Source: JAFDZV01 sp966128725 (GTDB taxonomy: Bacteria > Bacteroidota > Ignavibacteria > OLB7). Taken from it: DNA of 64,000 nucleotides. The position numbers were made by a program, and so were the translations under genes. Location of the stretch: the NCBI GenBank assembly GCA_966128725.1, contig CBHYLN010000003.1, forward strand, positions 38,192 to 102,191, given 5' to 3'. The notes beneath the pieces are model-generated. The model ran no database searches. It was not told the DNA's origin and saw only the letters and a program-made list of their open reading frames with translations. Below are positions 26,588 to 36,129 of this stretch, in pieces. Within the stretch, counting starts at the first letter, position 1. The number at the start of each line of letters is the position of its first letter.

Positions 26588-28987
26588 CTACTGAACCACC
26601 ACCATCGGGCAGCTCCAGCGCCCCCCGATTGCATCAACGGCCACAACGCGGTACACGCCCGCGGCAAGCGCGTCTCCCACCGGGAACCGATGCTCGCCGG
26701 CAGGCATGGGACCATTGTGCAGCTCGGCAATCGTACGGCCCGCCGCATCCACCACCGACACCCGAAGTCGATCGAACCCATGCGGCAGGTTCAGCGCGAT
26801 CACACCGGTTCTGCCAATCGGATTTGGAATCGCCCGCAGGTACATGCCGCCCGCAACCGAGCCGGCATCCACCGACGCATTGGCGTCAAAACCCAGCACA
26901 TCGAAGTTGTCGATGCCGGCCATCACATATGCATTGCTCAACGTATCGCTTGCCCGATAACGGATGCGAACAATACCGTTGATCGGGATGTACGCCCCCA
27001 CCTCGATGGAATCCCGCTTCCATCCCGGCCGCCCCTCGGTGTACGCGCGCACGGTTTGCCAGCTTGCTCCGTTGTCACCGGAAAGCTGCACAACCATGGT
27101 ATCGCGAACGGTGTCGCGCTTGTAGTGCACAAACCAGTAATCGTACGCTATCCACGGGCTTGGATGGTCGTGCAGGTCCATCGGGGGCGACATGAGCGTG
27201 GTGTGCCCACCGTTGACATCTGAGTTCTGCGCCGGCGCGTCGCGCAATGGGGCGCCGGTCTGGAACACAAACCCCGTGGGATCGCCCGAGGGTTCGGTCG
27301 GCGGGAAAATCCAATCGGACCCGGTGAAGGCGTAATACGGCACAAGCCGTGTCCAACGGCCGGTTGAGGCATTGTCGTTCGGGTCCTCGAAGCTCCAGCC
27401 CAGATTCAGCGTTGCGTCGTCCTGATAACGCCGGGTAAGCGTTATCGTGGTATCCTGCGAACTGGCCGTCAGCCGCACCTGCACACGCTCGATCGCATAC
27501 CCCCACTTGCCTACAACAAGCGTAAAGACGGAGTCGCGCGGCAGCAGCAGCGTGCCCACGGCGCCGGCCGACGAACTGGAATGGAGGTACGGTTCAACGG
27601 CAAAGGAGAAATCCCGGATCTCATTGCCTTTGCGGTCGCGTGCGCGCACATGCAGGTTCAGCAGTTCCAATGGGTCCAACAGCATGTCCTGCTGCTGATC
27701 GCCGTCGAGCGTGAACTGCTGAAGCTGGCCGGCATAACCGAATGGGCCAACGCGCAGGGTTCGCTTCGCACCGTTTGGCCCGCCGACATAGAACCGCCCG
27801 TCGGCATCGGTCACGATGGTGCCTCCGGTTTCGCCAACGTTGATCGTTACGCCGGGCAGCGGATCGTTGGTAATCTTGTTGCGCACCACGCCCGAGATTG
27901 AGCCCGCCGTTGCGTTGTTGAATTTCAGCACGTACAGCCCGGTTTGCCGATCGCTGGCGATCACCTTCCCGGAGGGGAAGAACCCGTACGCTTCCCACAC
28001 GCCATTGTACCCGCCGGAGGAGCCCGGATATGTGTCGTAGCGCGCCACCTCGCGCGGATGCCGGGGGTCGATCATGTCGATGATGCGAACGCCGGCCGTG
28101 TACCATGCGGCAATCACGTATCGGCCACGCACGTGCACGTTGTGCACGATATCGTTCTGGTTGGGCGTGAACTCCGCAACCTTGGAGATGTTCTCCAGAT
28201 CGTGAATGTCCCACACCTTCATTGTCTTCGGCGTCGCGCCAATCTCGTCGCTGGTAACCACGTATCCGCCATCGGACGTGATTTCGGCGTTATGTGTCCC
28301 ACTGAACGGATACGCGATATTGGCAAGCCGCTTTGGATGCTCGCGATCGCTTACATCGTAGATATCGCAGCCGGGGCCGTTGATGGCCGCGCCCAGCAGG
28401 GTATCGTTGCGCTCCCATGCATCGTGGTAGTAATACGGATTCACCATGCCCAGACGCCTGGGCTGCAGCGGGTCCGGCTCCAGATCGTAGATGATCGCCC
28501 CACCGTTGGCGCCGGCATCTGCCTGCGTGCCCATCACATACAGGTAGTGCTTGTTGATGAACACCGTATGCGCGCGGTTGAACAACGCCGAATCGGTACG
28601 CACAAGCGTAGCCGTAACCGGCAGCGCGGCAAGGTCCACAATCTGCAGCCCCTTGCCCGGATCAACGGACTCGGTAACGATGTAGGCGTAATGGCCATAC
28701 ACCTTCATCTCGCGCCACACGCTGCGCGGACCCGGGATAAACGCCACCTGCCGGATTGGTGTGGCGGTGATGTCGATAATGTGCGTGCCGATCTGGCTGC
28801 CGAACAACGCGTACTCACGCCCGTCGGGCGCTACATACCCCCACAGGGCCGAGTTCGGCCCCAGCGAGTCGGTATTAACCGGGTTCAGCCGATCAATGAA
28901 CTCCAGATTCAGCGGCTCATCGTTCTGCGCGTTCAGCGTTACGCAGGCCGCCATCAGCAGCATCGGTATCAGTAAACGATATCTCAT
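26588..28987 (-). CDS. Choice-of-anchor B (LVIVD propeller) protein with T9SS sorting domain
   Basis: 799 residues; AAGGAAG precedes the start. Signal peptide (IPMLLMAACVTLNAQ). About 20-375 is a propeller with LVIVD-type repeats (GTHIIDITATPIRQVAFIPG, LQIVDLAALPVTATLVRT, GVRIIDMIDPRHPREVARYD). About 380-450 is a carboxypeptidase-regulatory-like beta domain (ISGVVRNKITNDPLPGVTI). A further beta-sandwich region with Trp/Asp-rich strands follows. The last 80 residues (AIPNPIGRTGVIALNLPHG ... LAAGVYRVVAVD) match type A T9SS sorting domains. So it is exported across the outer membrane and held at the surface or released. Function beyond adhesion-like display is unknown. Confidence 0.87.
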   Translation of the reverse strand: MRYRLLIPMLLMAACVTLNAQNDEPLNLEFIDRLNPVNTDSLGPNSALWGYVAPDGREYALFGSQIGTHIIDITATPIRQVAFIPGPRSVWREMKVYGHYAYIVTESVDPGKGLQIVDLAALPVTATLVRTDSALFNRAHTVFINKHYLYVMGTQADAGANGGAIIYDLEPDPLQPRRLGMVNPYYYHDAWERNDTLLGAAINGPGCDIYDVSDREHPKRLANIAYPFSGTHNAEITSDGGYVVTSDEIGATPKTMKVWDIHDLENISKVAEFTPNQNDIVHNVHVRGRYVIAAWYTAGVRIIDMIDPRHPREVARYDTYPGSSGGYNGVWEAYGFFPSGKVIASDRQTGLYVLKFNNATAGSISGVVRNKITNDPLPGVTINVGETGGTIVTDADGRFYVGGPNGAKRTLRVGPFGYAGQLQQFTLDGDQQQDMLLDPLELLNLHVRARDRKGNEIRDFSFAVEPYLHSSSSAGAVGTLLLPRDSVFTLVVGKWGYAIERVQVRLTASSQDTTITLTRRYQDDATLNLGWSFEDPNDNASTGRWTRLVPYYAFTGSDWIFPPTEPSGDPTGFVFQTGAPLRDAPAQNSDVNGGHTTLMSPPMDLHDHPSPWIAYDYWFVHYKRDTVRDTMVVQLSGDNGASWQTVRAYTEGRPGWKRDSIEVGAYIPINGIVRIRYRASDTLSNAYVMAGIDNFDVLGFDANASVDAGSVAGGMYLRAIPNPIGRTGVIALNLPHGFDRLRVSVVDAAGRTIAELHNGPMPAGEHRFPVGDALAAGVYRVVAVDAIGGRWSCPMVVVQ

Positions 28988-29068
28988 TCGTGCTTCCTTG
29001 GATCATGCTCTCCGAGTCTCCGAAACCTTGGTCGGCGGCCCAACGAGGCACGCCCCAACGAACCGCCA

Positions 29069-30529
29069 CTATCCCCCAATCGCCATACCAGCCGCGAAGG
29101 CGCCAACTTCGATCTGGCGCGTGATCTGCCGGGTGGCAACATCCACCACGTACACCTGCCCGGGATTATGCGGGCTTCCGATGGTTGGATGATGCTCACC
29201 GCCGGTCTGGTTTTCACAGCTTACAAAAGCCTTCTTTCCGTCGGCGCTGAAGATCACCCCGTGCGGTTGCGTCTTGAAGTCCGCCAACGTGGCGATCACA
29301 CTGTGCGTGGCAACGTCGATAACCGACACCGAGTTGTCGCCCTGGTTCGGTATCCAGGCCTGGCGGCGGTCGGGCGTCATGCCCAGGATCAGCGGCGTTT
29401 TGCCGACGATGATGCTGTCGATAACGGCGCCGGATGCAAGGTCCACAACCCGCACCTGCGACGCGGCACGGCAGGTTACCCACAGTTGTTTGCCATCGGC
29501 CGAAAGCTCGGCCTGATATGGCTCGAACCTGGGCTTCTCGCCGGGCGCCAGCGGCTGGCCGGGCGAAATATTGATGCGGCGCGTAACCTCCAGAGTCTGG
29601 GTGTTCACCTCGCTGATGTCGTCGCCGTTCGGGTTCATCGTATAGATGAACTGCTCATCGGCGCTCAACGTAAGGCCATGCGGCGCGGCGCCAACATCGA
29701 ACAACGTATCAGTGACACGCATCTGGGCCGCATCAACACGCAGGATAAAACGTTGCTGGCCGGTGCGGTCGAAATTCGACACATAGAACCGCGAGCCATC
29801 GTGCGTGCACACAATCTGTGCCGGCGAAAGCCCAACCCGCACACTCCCCAGCTTCTCGAATGTGCGCGCATCGTACTTCTCCACCACGCCGCCAACAATC
29901 AGATTCACATACAGGAAACGCTTGTCGGGCGACAGCACCGCATTGTGGGGCGCTTCCGGGGCACCGCCCTGAAGCGTGCCAACAGGTATGTATCGCATCA
30001 GATGCTCGGAGGCCAGATCGATTACCGAGATCAGGTCATCGGTCTGCGCTGTCACGAACAGTCGTGGCCTGGATTGATCGGCCAGATATACCTGGCCTGC
30101 ATCGTTCCTGGCGCCCTCATCGATCCACCGCTTGATCGTCATGATCTGCTCCTTCGGCAGCGAAAACCGCCCAAGCGGCATTGCCGGCGTGGATATCGGA
30201 GCAATCAGCGTATCAACATTGATGTGCTGGAACAGGTGGCTTTTGGCGGCATTGTAGGGCACAACTTCCGCTCCGTACTCCGGTGTGCCCGCCATCACAT
30301 TCTCCCACGAATCCAGATACAGACTCTGAATGTTGTCGTGGTTCATGTGGCATCCGGAGCCGGCGCAGCCGTTGGCGAAAATCGGCTGGATATGCTTGGA
30401 ATACAGGATCGCCTCGGTCGAATCCGGTATCACAATCGGCGGTGGGCCGGTGGGATCCTCGGTACATCCGGTAACAACGCAGCACAGCACAAGTGCCGCA
30501 GCCAAGCCAATGCAGTGTACTCTTCTCAT
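29069..30529 (-). CDS. Lipoprotein with CX4CH haem-like motif and YVTN beta-propeller
   Basis: 486 residues from MRRVHCIG, a short lipoprotein signal ending in VVTGC (Cys22). An upstream ATG (30559) would add 10 residues and has AAAGAGAT before it. Residues about 43-140 resemble a small cytochrome c module: HIQPIFANGCAGSGCHM with Cys55, Cys60 and His61, and a possible axial Met in TPAMPLGRF. The spacing CX4CH is unlike the usual CXXCH. The rest is a YVTN-type propeller (VIDLASEHLMRYIPVGT, RRINISPGQPLAPGE, DSIIVGKTPLILGM). Possibly an extracytoplasmic electron-transfer or substrate-sensing protein. It follows the OmpA protein gene on the same strand with a 235-base gap. Confidence 0.8.
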   Translation of the reverse strand: MRRVHCIGLAAALVLCCVVTGCTEDPTGPPPIVIPDSTEAILYSKHIQPIFANGCAGSGCHMNHDNIQSLYLDSWENVMAGTPEYGAEVVPYNAAKSHLFQHINVDTLIAPISTPAMPLGRFSLPKEQIMTIKRWIDEGARNDAGQVYLADQSRPRLFVTAQTDDLISVIDLASEHLMRYIPVGTLQGGAPEAPHNAVLSPDKRFLYVNLIVGGVVEKYDARTFEKLGSVRVGLSPAQIVCTHDGSRFYVSNFDRTGQQRFILRVDAAQMRVTDTLFDVGAAPHGLTLSADEQFIYTMNPNGDDISEVNTQTLEVTRRINISPGQPLAPGEKPRFEPYQAELSADGKQLWVTCRAASQVRVVDLASGAVIDSIIVGKTPLILGMTPDRRQAWIPNQGDNSVSVIDVATHSVIATLADFKTQPHGVIFSADGKKAFVSCENQTGGEHHPTIGSPHNPGQVYVVDVATRQITRQIEVGAFAAGMAIGG

Positions 30530-30765
30530 GAGCGTAATTCGGGGGAAGGAACTCGACATATCTCTTTGAGTAGGAGAAGAGAACGGTCGCACGAAAAAAG
30601 ATGCTTCGAAATCGGCGATCGGGCAAGCCGGAATTTGCTCACCAACCCCTTGGGAACCGTGCAAAACGGTCGCGCCACCCCACGATTCGGCATGGGATGG
30701 CACGATTAATGAAACGGACGGACGTTGCAGCGAACCACGATCCGGATGGCCGGGCCTGCTGCATC

Positions 30766-32754
30766 CTACTTGTTGATCGTTGTTTCCACCACCACGTTCA
30801 CAACACGGCAATAGAAGCGCCCTTCGGGCAGATCGTTATCGTACAACAACACCGATTCGCCCAGCCCTTCGTAGGTAGCACCAGGATAGTTCAGCGCCCG
30901 CTGGGTTGAACGTGCCCGCTCCTCCGAAAGGCGCTGATTGATGCCGGCATCGCCGGCACGATCGGTGTGGCCGGTTACCGCCACCTTCGCCCCCGGCGCA
31001 ATGCGCTGGCGGATGAAGTCCACGATCCGCCGGTTGGCGTCGCTTATCTCCGAACGACCGTATTCAAACAGAATCAGGCTGTACTTATCGATCTGCTTGT
31101 CGGCCATGCCGCGGTCACGCTTCTCCTTCACCGTCAACTGCTCCACATTAAACGTGCCAAGCGGCGTCACGACATTCTGATGGGCAAGGTCGGTAACCTC
31201 CAGGCGGTACTCCACCGGCGAGTTGCCGCGCGGTATCGATGCGCGGTCGGCTTCGATATCCCACTCGATCACCGGCGGCGGATTGCCAACACCCGTGAAG
31301 GTTTTCAGCTCGCGCCCGCCCTGCGTGGCCACCACGCGCCAGGAGTCCACGCCGGCAACCGAGGATACACTGGGCACGAAGCGCACGGCACCGGGTTCGG
31401 TCACCAGCACGGTATCGATCGTAAACACCGGATCAAGAATTTCCGGCACGCTGGAGCGCAGCTCCACACGGCGATTCTCGGCCATGCCATCGGGGCTGGA
31501 CGAGGAAGACGGCTTCTCCGGGAGGTTGCGAGCGTCCACGGTGATGCGCCCCTCCTCGATGTTCCAGACATCGCGCAGATAGTTGCGCACATCCTCGGCA
31601 CGCGTGCGGGCAAGGTCCTTGCGCCCCTTCTCCGCGCCCTGGTCGGAGTTGCACCCCGTTAACGACAGCGTCGCGGTTGGATTCTGCCGCATGCGCCAGC
31701 CAACCACGTTCAACAGGTTGTAGTAGGTGGGCAGCACATCAAGATTCTGAAGCGAGCCAAGATTGAAACGCGAAACCTGCGCCGGCGCCAGGCGCGTGTA
31801 GCGCGCGGGCATCGTGCCAACACCTTCGTCGAAGAACACGTAGTTCAGCAATGGCCGGAGCTGCGGCGAAACGAACTCCTCCACGCGCATCGAGGCCATC
31901 GAGCCTTCGTTCCGGAACGAATCGAGCTTGGAGGCGGTGATCGAGGCGCTCAGGTCCGGATTGATCCCGAACGTATCGCTTGGATCGTTCCTGCCGACAT
32001 CGAAACGGAAGGATGCCCCCACGCGCAACGCCGACATGGTCCAACTGGTATCGGTCATCACGTTCGACAGCCCGATCCGATAGGAGATCTCGGGCGTCAC
32101 GCTCAGCTTTTTGGAGAGAGGGAACTCGTAGCCCACGCCGGCCAGCACCGCGCTGTGCGTCGAGGCCGCGCCCGGGATCTCGCCGGTGGACCGGTTCCGC
32201 ACCAATCCTCCGTAGAACCGCACGTTGGTTGGCGACACGATGGTCTCCTTCTGCTCGTAATCGCTTGTGGTCACGATGCCGAACTGCATGCCGAGGCTGA
32301 TGCTCAGCGGAATGGTGAACGGACGCAGCACAAGCTGGGGCTCGAGGTCGATCATGCCAAGGGTTGGCTCAATCGTGTGCTCGGTAAGCGCCTGTACCAC
32401 CTGCCCGTTATCCAACGCATTGCCGATGTATTCCTGAGTGGCAAACGTCGCTTTCGACGACGACGTGCCCACGCGAAGCTGCACGGCCAGCAATGGGAAC
32501 AAACGGTATTCGCCAAACACGCCAAGAGCAAAGCCCGAGCCCGAACCGCCGTCGAAGCCGGGTGCGCAGGTTGGGACACCGGGAATTCCCGGGATCGTGG
32601 TTGCGTGCCATACCCCCTGAAACGCTCCGTACGCCCCAACGCTCAGATAGCTGCTGTCCACTTCCATCTGCGCGAGCAACGTGCTTGATGGCAACGCAGC
32701 GCAAAACAGCACGGCGATCGCAAGGCCGAGGATCGATCGGTAACAGTACTTCAT
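30766..32754 (-). CDS. Outer-membrane protein with two OmpA-like domains
   Basis: 662 residues; the ATG at 32754 gives a signal peptide (LAIAVLFCAALPSSTLLAQ). About 30-260 is beta-barrel-like (SVGAYGAFQGVWH, FALGVFGEYRLFPLLAVQLR, SYRIGLSNVM). Two OmpA_C-like segments follow: about 310-440 (LLNYVFFDEG ... LARTRAEDVRNYLRD ... ENRRVELRSS) and about 565-662 (LILFEYGRSEIS ... VAVTGHTDRAGD ... LSEERARSTQRAL). OmpA domains bind peptidoglycan, so this links the outer membrane to the wall. Between them lies an Ig-like region. The T9SS cargo gene starts upstream and ends only 12 bases before this ATG, so they form an operon. Confidence 0.87.
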   Translation of the reverse strand: MKYCYRSILGLAIAVLFCAALPSSTLLAQMEVDSSYLSVGAYGAFQGVWHATTIPGIPGVPTCAPGFDGGSGSGFALGVFGEYRLFPLLAVQLRVGTSSSKATFATQEYIGNALDNGQVVQALTEHTIEPTLGMIDLEPQLVLRPFTIPLSISLGMQFGIVTTSDYEQKETIVSPTNVRFYGGLVRNRSTGEIPGAASTHSAVLAGVGYEFPLSKKLSVTPEISYRIGLSNVMTDTSWTMSALRVGASFRFDVGRNDPSDTFGINPDLSASITASKLDSFRNEGSMASMRVEEFVSPQLRPLLNYVFFDEGVGTMPARYTRLAPAQVSRFNLGSLQNLDVLPTYYNLLNVVGWRMRQNPTATLSLTGCNSDQGAEKGRKDLARTRAEDVRNYLRDVWNIEEGRITVDARNLPEKPSSSSSPDGMAENRRVELRSSVPEILDPVFTIDTVLVTEPGAVRFVPSVSSVAGVDSWRVVATQGGRELKTFTGVGNPPPVIEWDIEADRASIPRGNSPVEYRLEVTDLAHQNVVTPLGTFNVEQLTVKEKRDRGMADKQIDKYSLILFEYGRSEISDANRRIVDFIRQRIAPGAKVAVTGHTDRAGDAGINQRLSEERARSTQRALNYPGATYEGLGESVLLYDNDLPEGRFYCRVVNVVVETTINK

Positions 32755-32766
32755 CACGGACCCCGG

Positions 32767-33594
32767 CTAGTGAATAATGACAAGCGTCTGCGCGTCGCTG
32801 CGGAGCGGCGAGCGGAGAACCACCCGATACAGGCCGTTCGGCAGTTCGCGCGGCAGCGTAATTGTGCGCGCCATATCCACAAGGCGGGTGCCCACCGGGC
32901 GCCACATCGTTGAGTAGACACGGGCACCGTCGGTGCCGAAAATCTCAAGGAAGGTGTCCTCCTCCTCGATCGTGGTCACGTTCACCGTTACCTGGCCGCT
33001 GGCCGGATTGGGCGCGATCTTGTTGATGCGCAGGCCGTTGGTGTACAGCAGAAGCCGGTCGCTGCCCTGTTCGCAGAAGCCCGGGATATCGAAAATGCTT
33101 CCCCGCCGTACCGAGTCGGTAACCGGAGCACCACCGCAGGTCACGGCCAGATTGAAGTCGGTTGACTGCTCCGAGCCCACCATCATATCACCAACAAGCT
33201 CGGTTACCACACCCTGCTGAACCGCGGAACTGCCGTTCATATCGATGTCAACGGTCACGATGTTCCCATTAACCGTGCGGCCGGTGATGGTACCACGTGT
33301 AACCGAGCGAGCAAAGAAGAGCGTGCCGTTGTAGCTGATGGAAAGGCGAAGCGTGGATGGGTCGCACACAGGCTGCGAGAGCGGGTTGGCCAGATACACC
33401 GGCATGTGGAAGTCGCGCATGTGCGGATCAACAATCGTATCCGGCATGAAGTAGATCACGCCAGGCGCGGCGGCCAGGCGGCCACCCGAGCCCTGAGCAT
33501 ATGTGCTCGGCGACCAGAGCAACATTGCCAGGCCAGCAAGCAAGGCGATCCACCCGATTCCACGATATCGCGTAACAGTAGTGAACGTGTTCAT
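32767..33594 (-). CDS. Secreted protein with T9SS sorting domain
   Basis: 275 residues from MNTFTTV, with GAGG upstream. Signal peptide (ALLAGLAMLLWSPSTYAQ). A beta-rich middle (about 35-190) has a cohesin-like or Ig-like feel (GVIYFMPDTIVDPHMRDFHM, IVTVDIDMNGSSAV) and two cysteines likely disulphide-bonded. The C-terminal 85 residues (INKIAPNPASGQVTVNV ... LPNGLYRVVLRS ... TLVIIH) match T9SS type A sorting tails. It is cotranscribed with the OmpA-domain protein downstream. Cargo function unknown. Confidence 0.82.
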   Translation of the reverse strand: MNTFTTVTRYRGIGWIALLAGLAMLLWSPSTYAQGSGGRLAAAPGVIYFMPDTIVDPHMRDFHMPVYLANPLSQPVCDPSTLRLSISYNGTLFFARSVTRGTITGRTVNGNIVTVDIDMNGSSAVQQGVVTELVGDMMVGSEQSTDFNLAVTCGGAPVTDSVRRGSIFDIPGFCEQGSDRLLLYTNGLRINKIAPNPASGQVTVNVTTIEEEDTFLEIFGTDGARVYSTMWRPVGTRLVDMARTITLPRELPNGLYRVVLRSPLRSDAQTLVIIH

Positions 33595-33941
33595 AGGCCT
33601 CGGAACGGATTTGCTGAAAGTGCGCAGCAAGGAACCATGGCAGCGCGCGGGCTCCGCATACGTTCGATGATGATTGTCTGAGGAGGGCATATTGGCCCGG
33701 ACCGCCAAATGCACCGGTCCAATGTAGTGAACAGCCGATGGGCGCGCAACTCGACAGGTCGCCATACGATTACGGCTTCGGACCGAATTCCGAATGCGCC
33801 GGCGGGAATGGCCCGGAGAGGGCGTGGTCGGCGCTGTAAGGAGCAAGGCCAACCAAGGGCTCGCGTTCAGCAAGATGGGCTCGCCGTGGAAGCGTGCCGC
33901 GTGGGTTTGATACCGAGAGGGTCGCTTGCTACTCGCGCGTG
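33595..33941. other. Intergenic stretch upstream of the T9SS/OmpA operon
   Basis: About 345 bases, containing the promoter of the minus-strand operon and the 3' flank of the HEAT-like gene. The frame of the T9SS protein remains open across part of it, but the translation is low-complexity. No terminator-quality hairpin or RNA was recognised. Confidence 0.4.
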
Positions 33942-34508
33942 TTACTTGCGCTTCTCGCTGGCCAATCGCTCGGAAAGTTCCTTCATGAAGACACTTCGCG
34001 CACTTTCGCGAACCTCGGGCTCAACCGCATCGGTAAACGAAACGCCCATGATCGAGCTTGCCAGATACGCGGCGAGATCACCAACACAGTACTTGCGCTC
34101 ACGATTGGTTGGCGCGTCGGGCCCGAGAAACGTCAGAAGGGCAGGATCGTCCATTTCCTTGAGAAGGTACGGAAGGGCTGCATCACCAAAGCGGGTGAGC
34201 GTGGTTCCGAATTTCCCAAGGTGATGCCCGGGCAGCGCCCACCAGTTGTGCATGAACGCACCGGAGATCGCCTCGCAGTAAATGCGCACCATGCGTGGAT
34301 CGGGATTACGACCCAGCATTACCAGCAGCTCGTGCGCCAAGACACGCAGGCGATGATCGCTCCGCTCGGACTTCGCGATCTTCTCCAAATCCTCCTGGGC
34401 TTTCGGGCGTGCTATCAGTCGATCAGCCTCGCCACGCTGGAACAATGCTTCCACCGAAGTGCTCTGAAGCTCTTCTCGCATTGTGCCTAAGCCGGTTACC
34501 GCCATCAT
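33942..34508 (-). CDS. Helical-repeat hypothetical protein
   Basis: 188 residues. The start is well supported by GGAGG 4-8 bases upstream. It is almost entirely helical (LEKIAKSERSDHRLRVLAHE, ALPYLLKEMDDPALLTFLG), with pairs of helices that recall HEAT-type repeats. No signal peptide or membrane span, so likely cytoplasmic. No catalytic motif seen. Isolated gene. Confidence 0.65.
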   Translation of the reverse strand: MMAVTGLGTMREELQSTSVEALFQRGEADRLIARPKAQEDLEKIAKSERSDHRLRVLAHELLVMLGRNPDPRMVRIYCEAISGAFMHNWWALPGHHLGKFGTTLTRFGDAALPYLLKEMDDPALLTFLGPDAPTNRERKYCVGDLAAYLASSIMGVSFTDAVEPEVRESARSVFMKELSERLASEKRK

Positions 34509-34723
34509 GTTCCTCCTGCGATTGCTCGATTAATGAAAAAGAATCTACTACCAAAAATCATCCATTTCAAAGCCCAACACCGAAGTTTCACGATATCATG
34601 TCACCACGGCGCATCGAACCGACCCGCGCGCGCACCGCTGGCGGCCAACAATGGGGGCCGTTTGGCGTTGCCCGGGCCGCATCATCACCGGCATATGCCC
34701 GCGCATCGGTAACTTGGCGATCC

Positions 34724-35311
34724 ATGACACCTGAACACGCAAAACCAGGCATTCCCTCGAAGGCCCACTACATCGTTATCGATCTGGAGGCCACCTGCTG
34801 GAACGACGACAGCCGTCGCGGCGACGGCGAGATCATCGAGATCGGCGCGGTACGGATGAACAGGGCAACCGGCGCGATCCTTGATGAGTTCCAAACCTTC
34901 GTGCGCCCAACGCGCTACCCAAGGCTCAGTGATTTCTGTATCCGCCTTACATCGATTACACAGGCCGATGTGGATTCGGCGCCCACGTTTTCGGCGGCGC
35001 TGGCGGAATTCACGGCATGGATTGGCGCCTCAACCACCGCTACGTTCTGCTCCTGGGGGGCGCTGGACCGATTCCTGCTGCGTCAGGCATGCCAGTTTCA
35101 TCGCGTGGAGTTCCCCTTCGACGATGAGTACATCAACGTGAAGCCGGCGTTCAGCGACGTGTTCACCGGCCGCGGCGTCAGCATGGAACGCGCGCTTGAA
35201 ATCGCCGAGATAGCCCCGGTTGGCACCAGGCACCGCGCGATCGACGACGCACGCAACGCCGCGCTGCTGTGGCAATGCGTGCTGCGCTACACCAGGCGCA
35301 CACCCCGATAG
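34724..35311 (+). CDS. DEDDh 3'-5' exonuclease (KapD/ERI-1-like)
   Basis: 195 residues from MTPEHAKPG. Exo I is YIVIDLEATCW (Asp and Glu ligands), exo II TATFCSWGALDRFLL, exo III HRAIDDARNAALLW with the catalytic His and final Asp. The spacing and ATCW stretch match KapD/ERI-1-type RNase-like exonucleases rather than DNA polymerase proofreading subunits. Its substrate is probably RNA or short single-stranded nucleic acid. The frame is open upstream but that part is low-complexity. Confidence 0.85.
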   Translation: MTPEHAKPGIPSKAHYIVIDLEATCWNDDSRRGDGEIIEIGAVRMNRATGAILDEFQTFVRPTRYPRLSDFCIRLTSITQADVDSAPTFSAALAEFTAWIGASTTATFCSWGALDRFLLRQACQFHRVEFPFDDEYINVKPAFSDVFTGRGVSMERALEIAEIAPVGTRHRAIDDARNAALLWQCVLRYTRRTPR

Positions 35312-35362
35312 CCGAAGTTCGGCAACATCACCGGGCAACGCCATTCGTGCACGGCCCGCCGA

Positions 35363-35893
35363 TTACTCCACCGGCCGCACAAGCCGATCCACCATTCGCG
35401 GGTCGAGGTTGCTGTAGAACTCGATCGCATTCCGCTCCACCGGCTCGACGGTGGCGTACCCCGGGCGATACCCTGTAGGACGCAGTCCGAACCGTGCGAA
35501 GGCCCCAAGAAAGCTCTCCTGCCGGCGCACCAGATAACTTATCATCATCGGCTGCTGATCGTTGTATCGGCCAAGCACACGCATTGCATGCACAAGCTGC
35601 GCCAGCGACACGTTGAAGAATGGGGGATCGCAGACGATGAGACCAAATTCCTCACCCAACCAGTCCGGCCGTTCGAGATCGAAGTACCGGAATCCCGGCA
35701 GATGTTCGAACCGGCGATCGATATCCAGAATGCGAACATCCACCCCCTGCCCTGCCAGCTCGGCGGCAAGCGTTGGCGCGCAGATGCAGCAGGGCTTGCT
35801 GAATCCCGCCACAAATGCCGCAACAGCCCGAAGCGTTGGCTGGTCGAAGAAGTACTGCTCGTTTTCGTGAAGCTCGTGCATCGGGTATTGCAT
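35363..35893 (-). CDS. N6-adenine-type methyltransferase-like protein (DPPF motif)
   Basis: About 176 residues from MQYPMHELHENEQYFF (or 172 from the next ATG). The core is a Rossmann-like methyltransferase with LAAELAGQGVDVRILDIDRR and GLIVCDPPFFNVSL; DPPF is the catalytic motif of N6-adenine and the related lysine methyltransferases (EEF1AKMT1 group). FFDQPTLRAVAAFV at the start is typical of that group, in which the target is a protein lysine in eukaryotes. The bacterial substrate is unknown. The longer upstream frame is Cys-rich and unlikely. Confidence 0.75.
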   Translation of the reverse strand: MQYPMHELHENEQYFFDQPTLRAVAAFVAGFSKPCCICAPTLAAELAGQGVDVRILDIDRRFEHLPGFRYFDLERPDWLGEEFGLIVCDPPFFNVSLAQLVHAMRVLGRYNDQQPMMISYLVRRQESFLGAFARFGLRPTGYRPGYATVEPVERNAIEFYSNLDPRMVDRLVRPVE

Positions 35894-36023
35894 TACATGC
35901 GCAACGGCAGCGCTCTGGTGCCCGCAACGCGCGAAGATAATCAGCAATCCAGCCGAGGCACCAACATTCGGCACCGAACGGCACCCTCGCCACAAAACGG
36001 TACAACCTGGTGCAGAAAACGAA

Positions 36024-36052
36024 GGGGCGTATCTCATTACAAGACACGCCCC
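36024..36052 (-). terminator. Terminator after the ARPP-1 domain gene
   Basis: GGGGCGTATCT / AGACACGCCCC pairs with one mismatch. On the minus strand the stem is followed by TTCGTTTTC. It lies about 80 bases past the stop of the gene at 36,130-37,170. Confidence 0.6.
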
Positions 36053-36129
36053 GTACAGGCTTGCGCAGCGCATATATGGCACCCGATGATCGCGTGAATC
36101 GGCCTGCGGCATTCGCACGCCCGCGGCGA

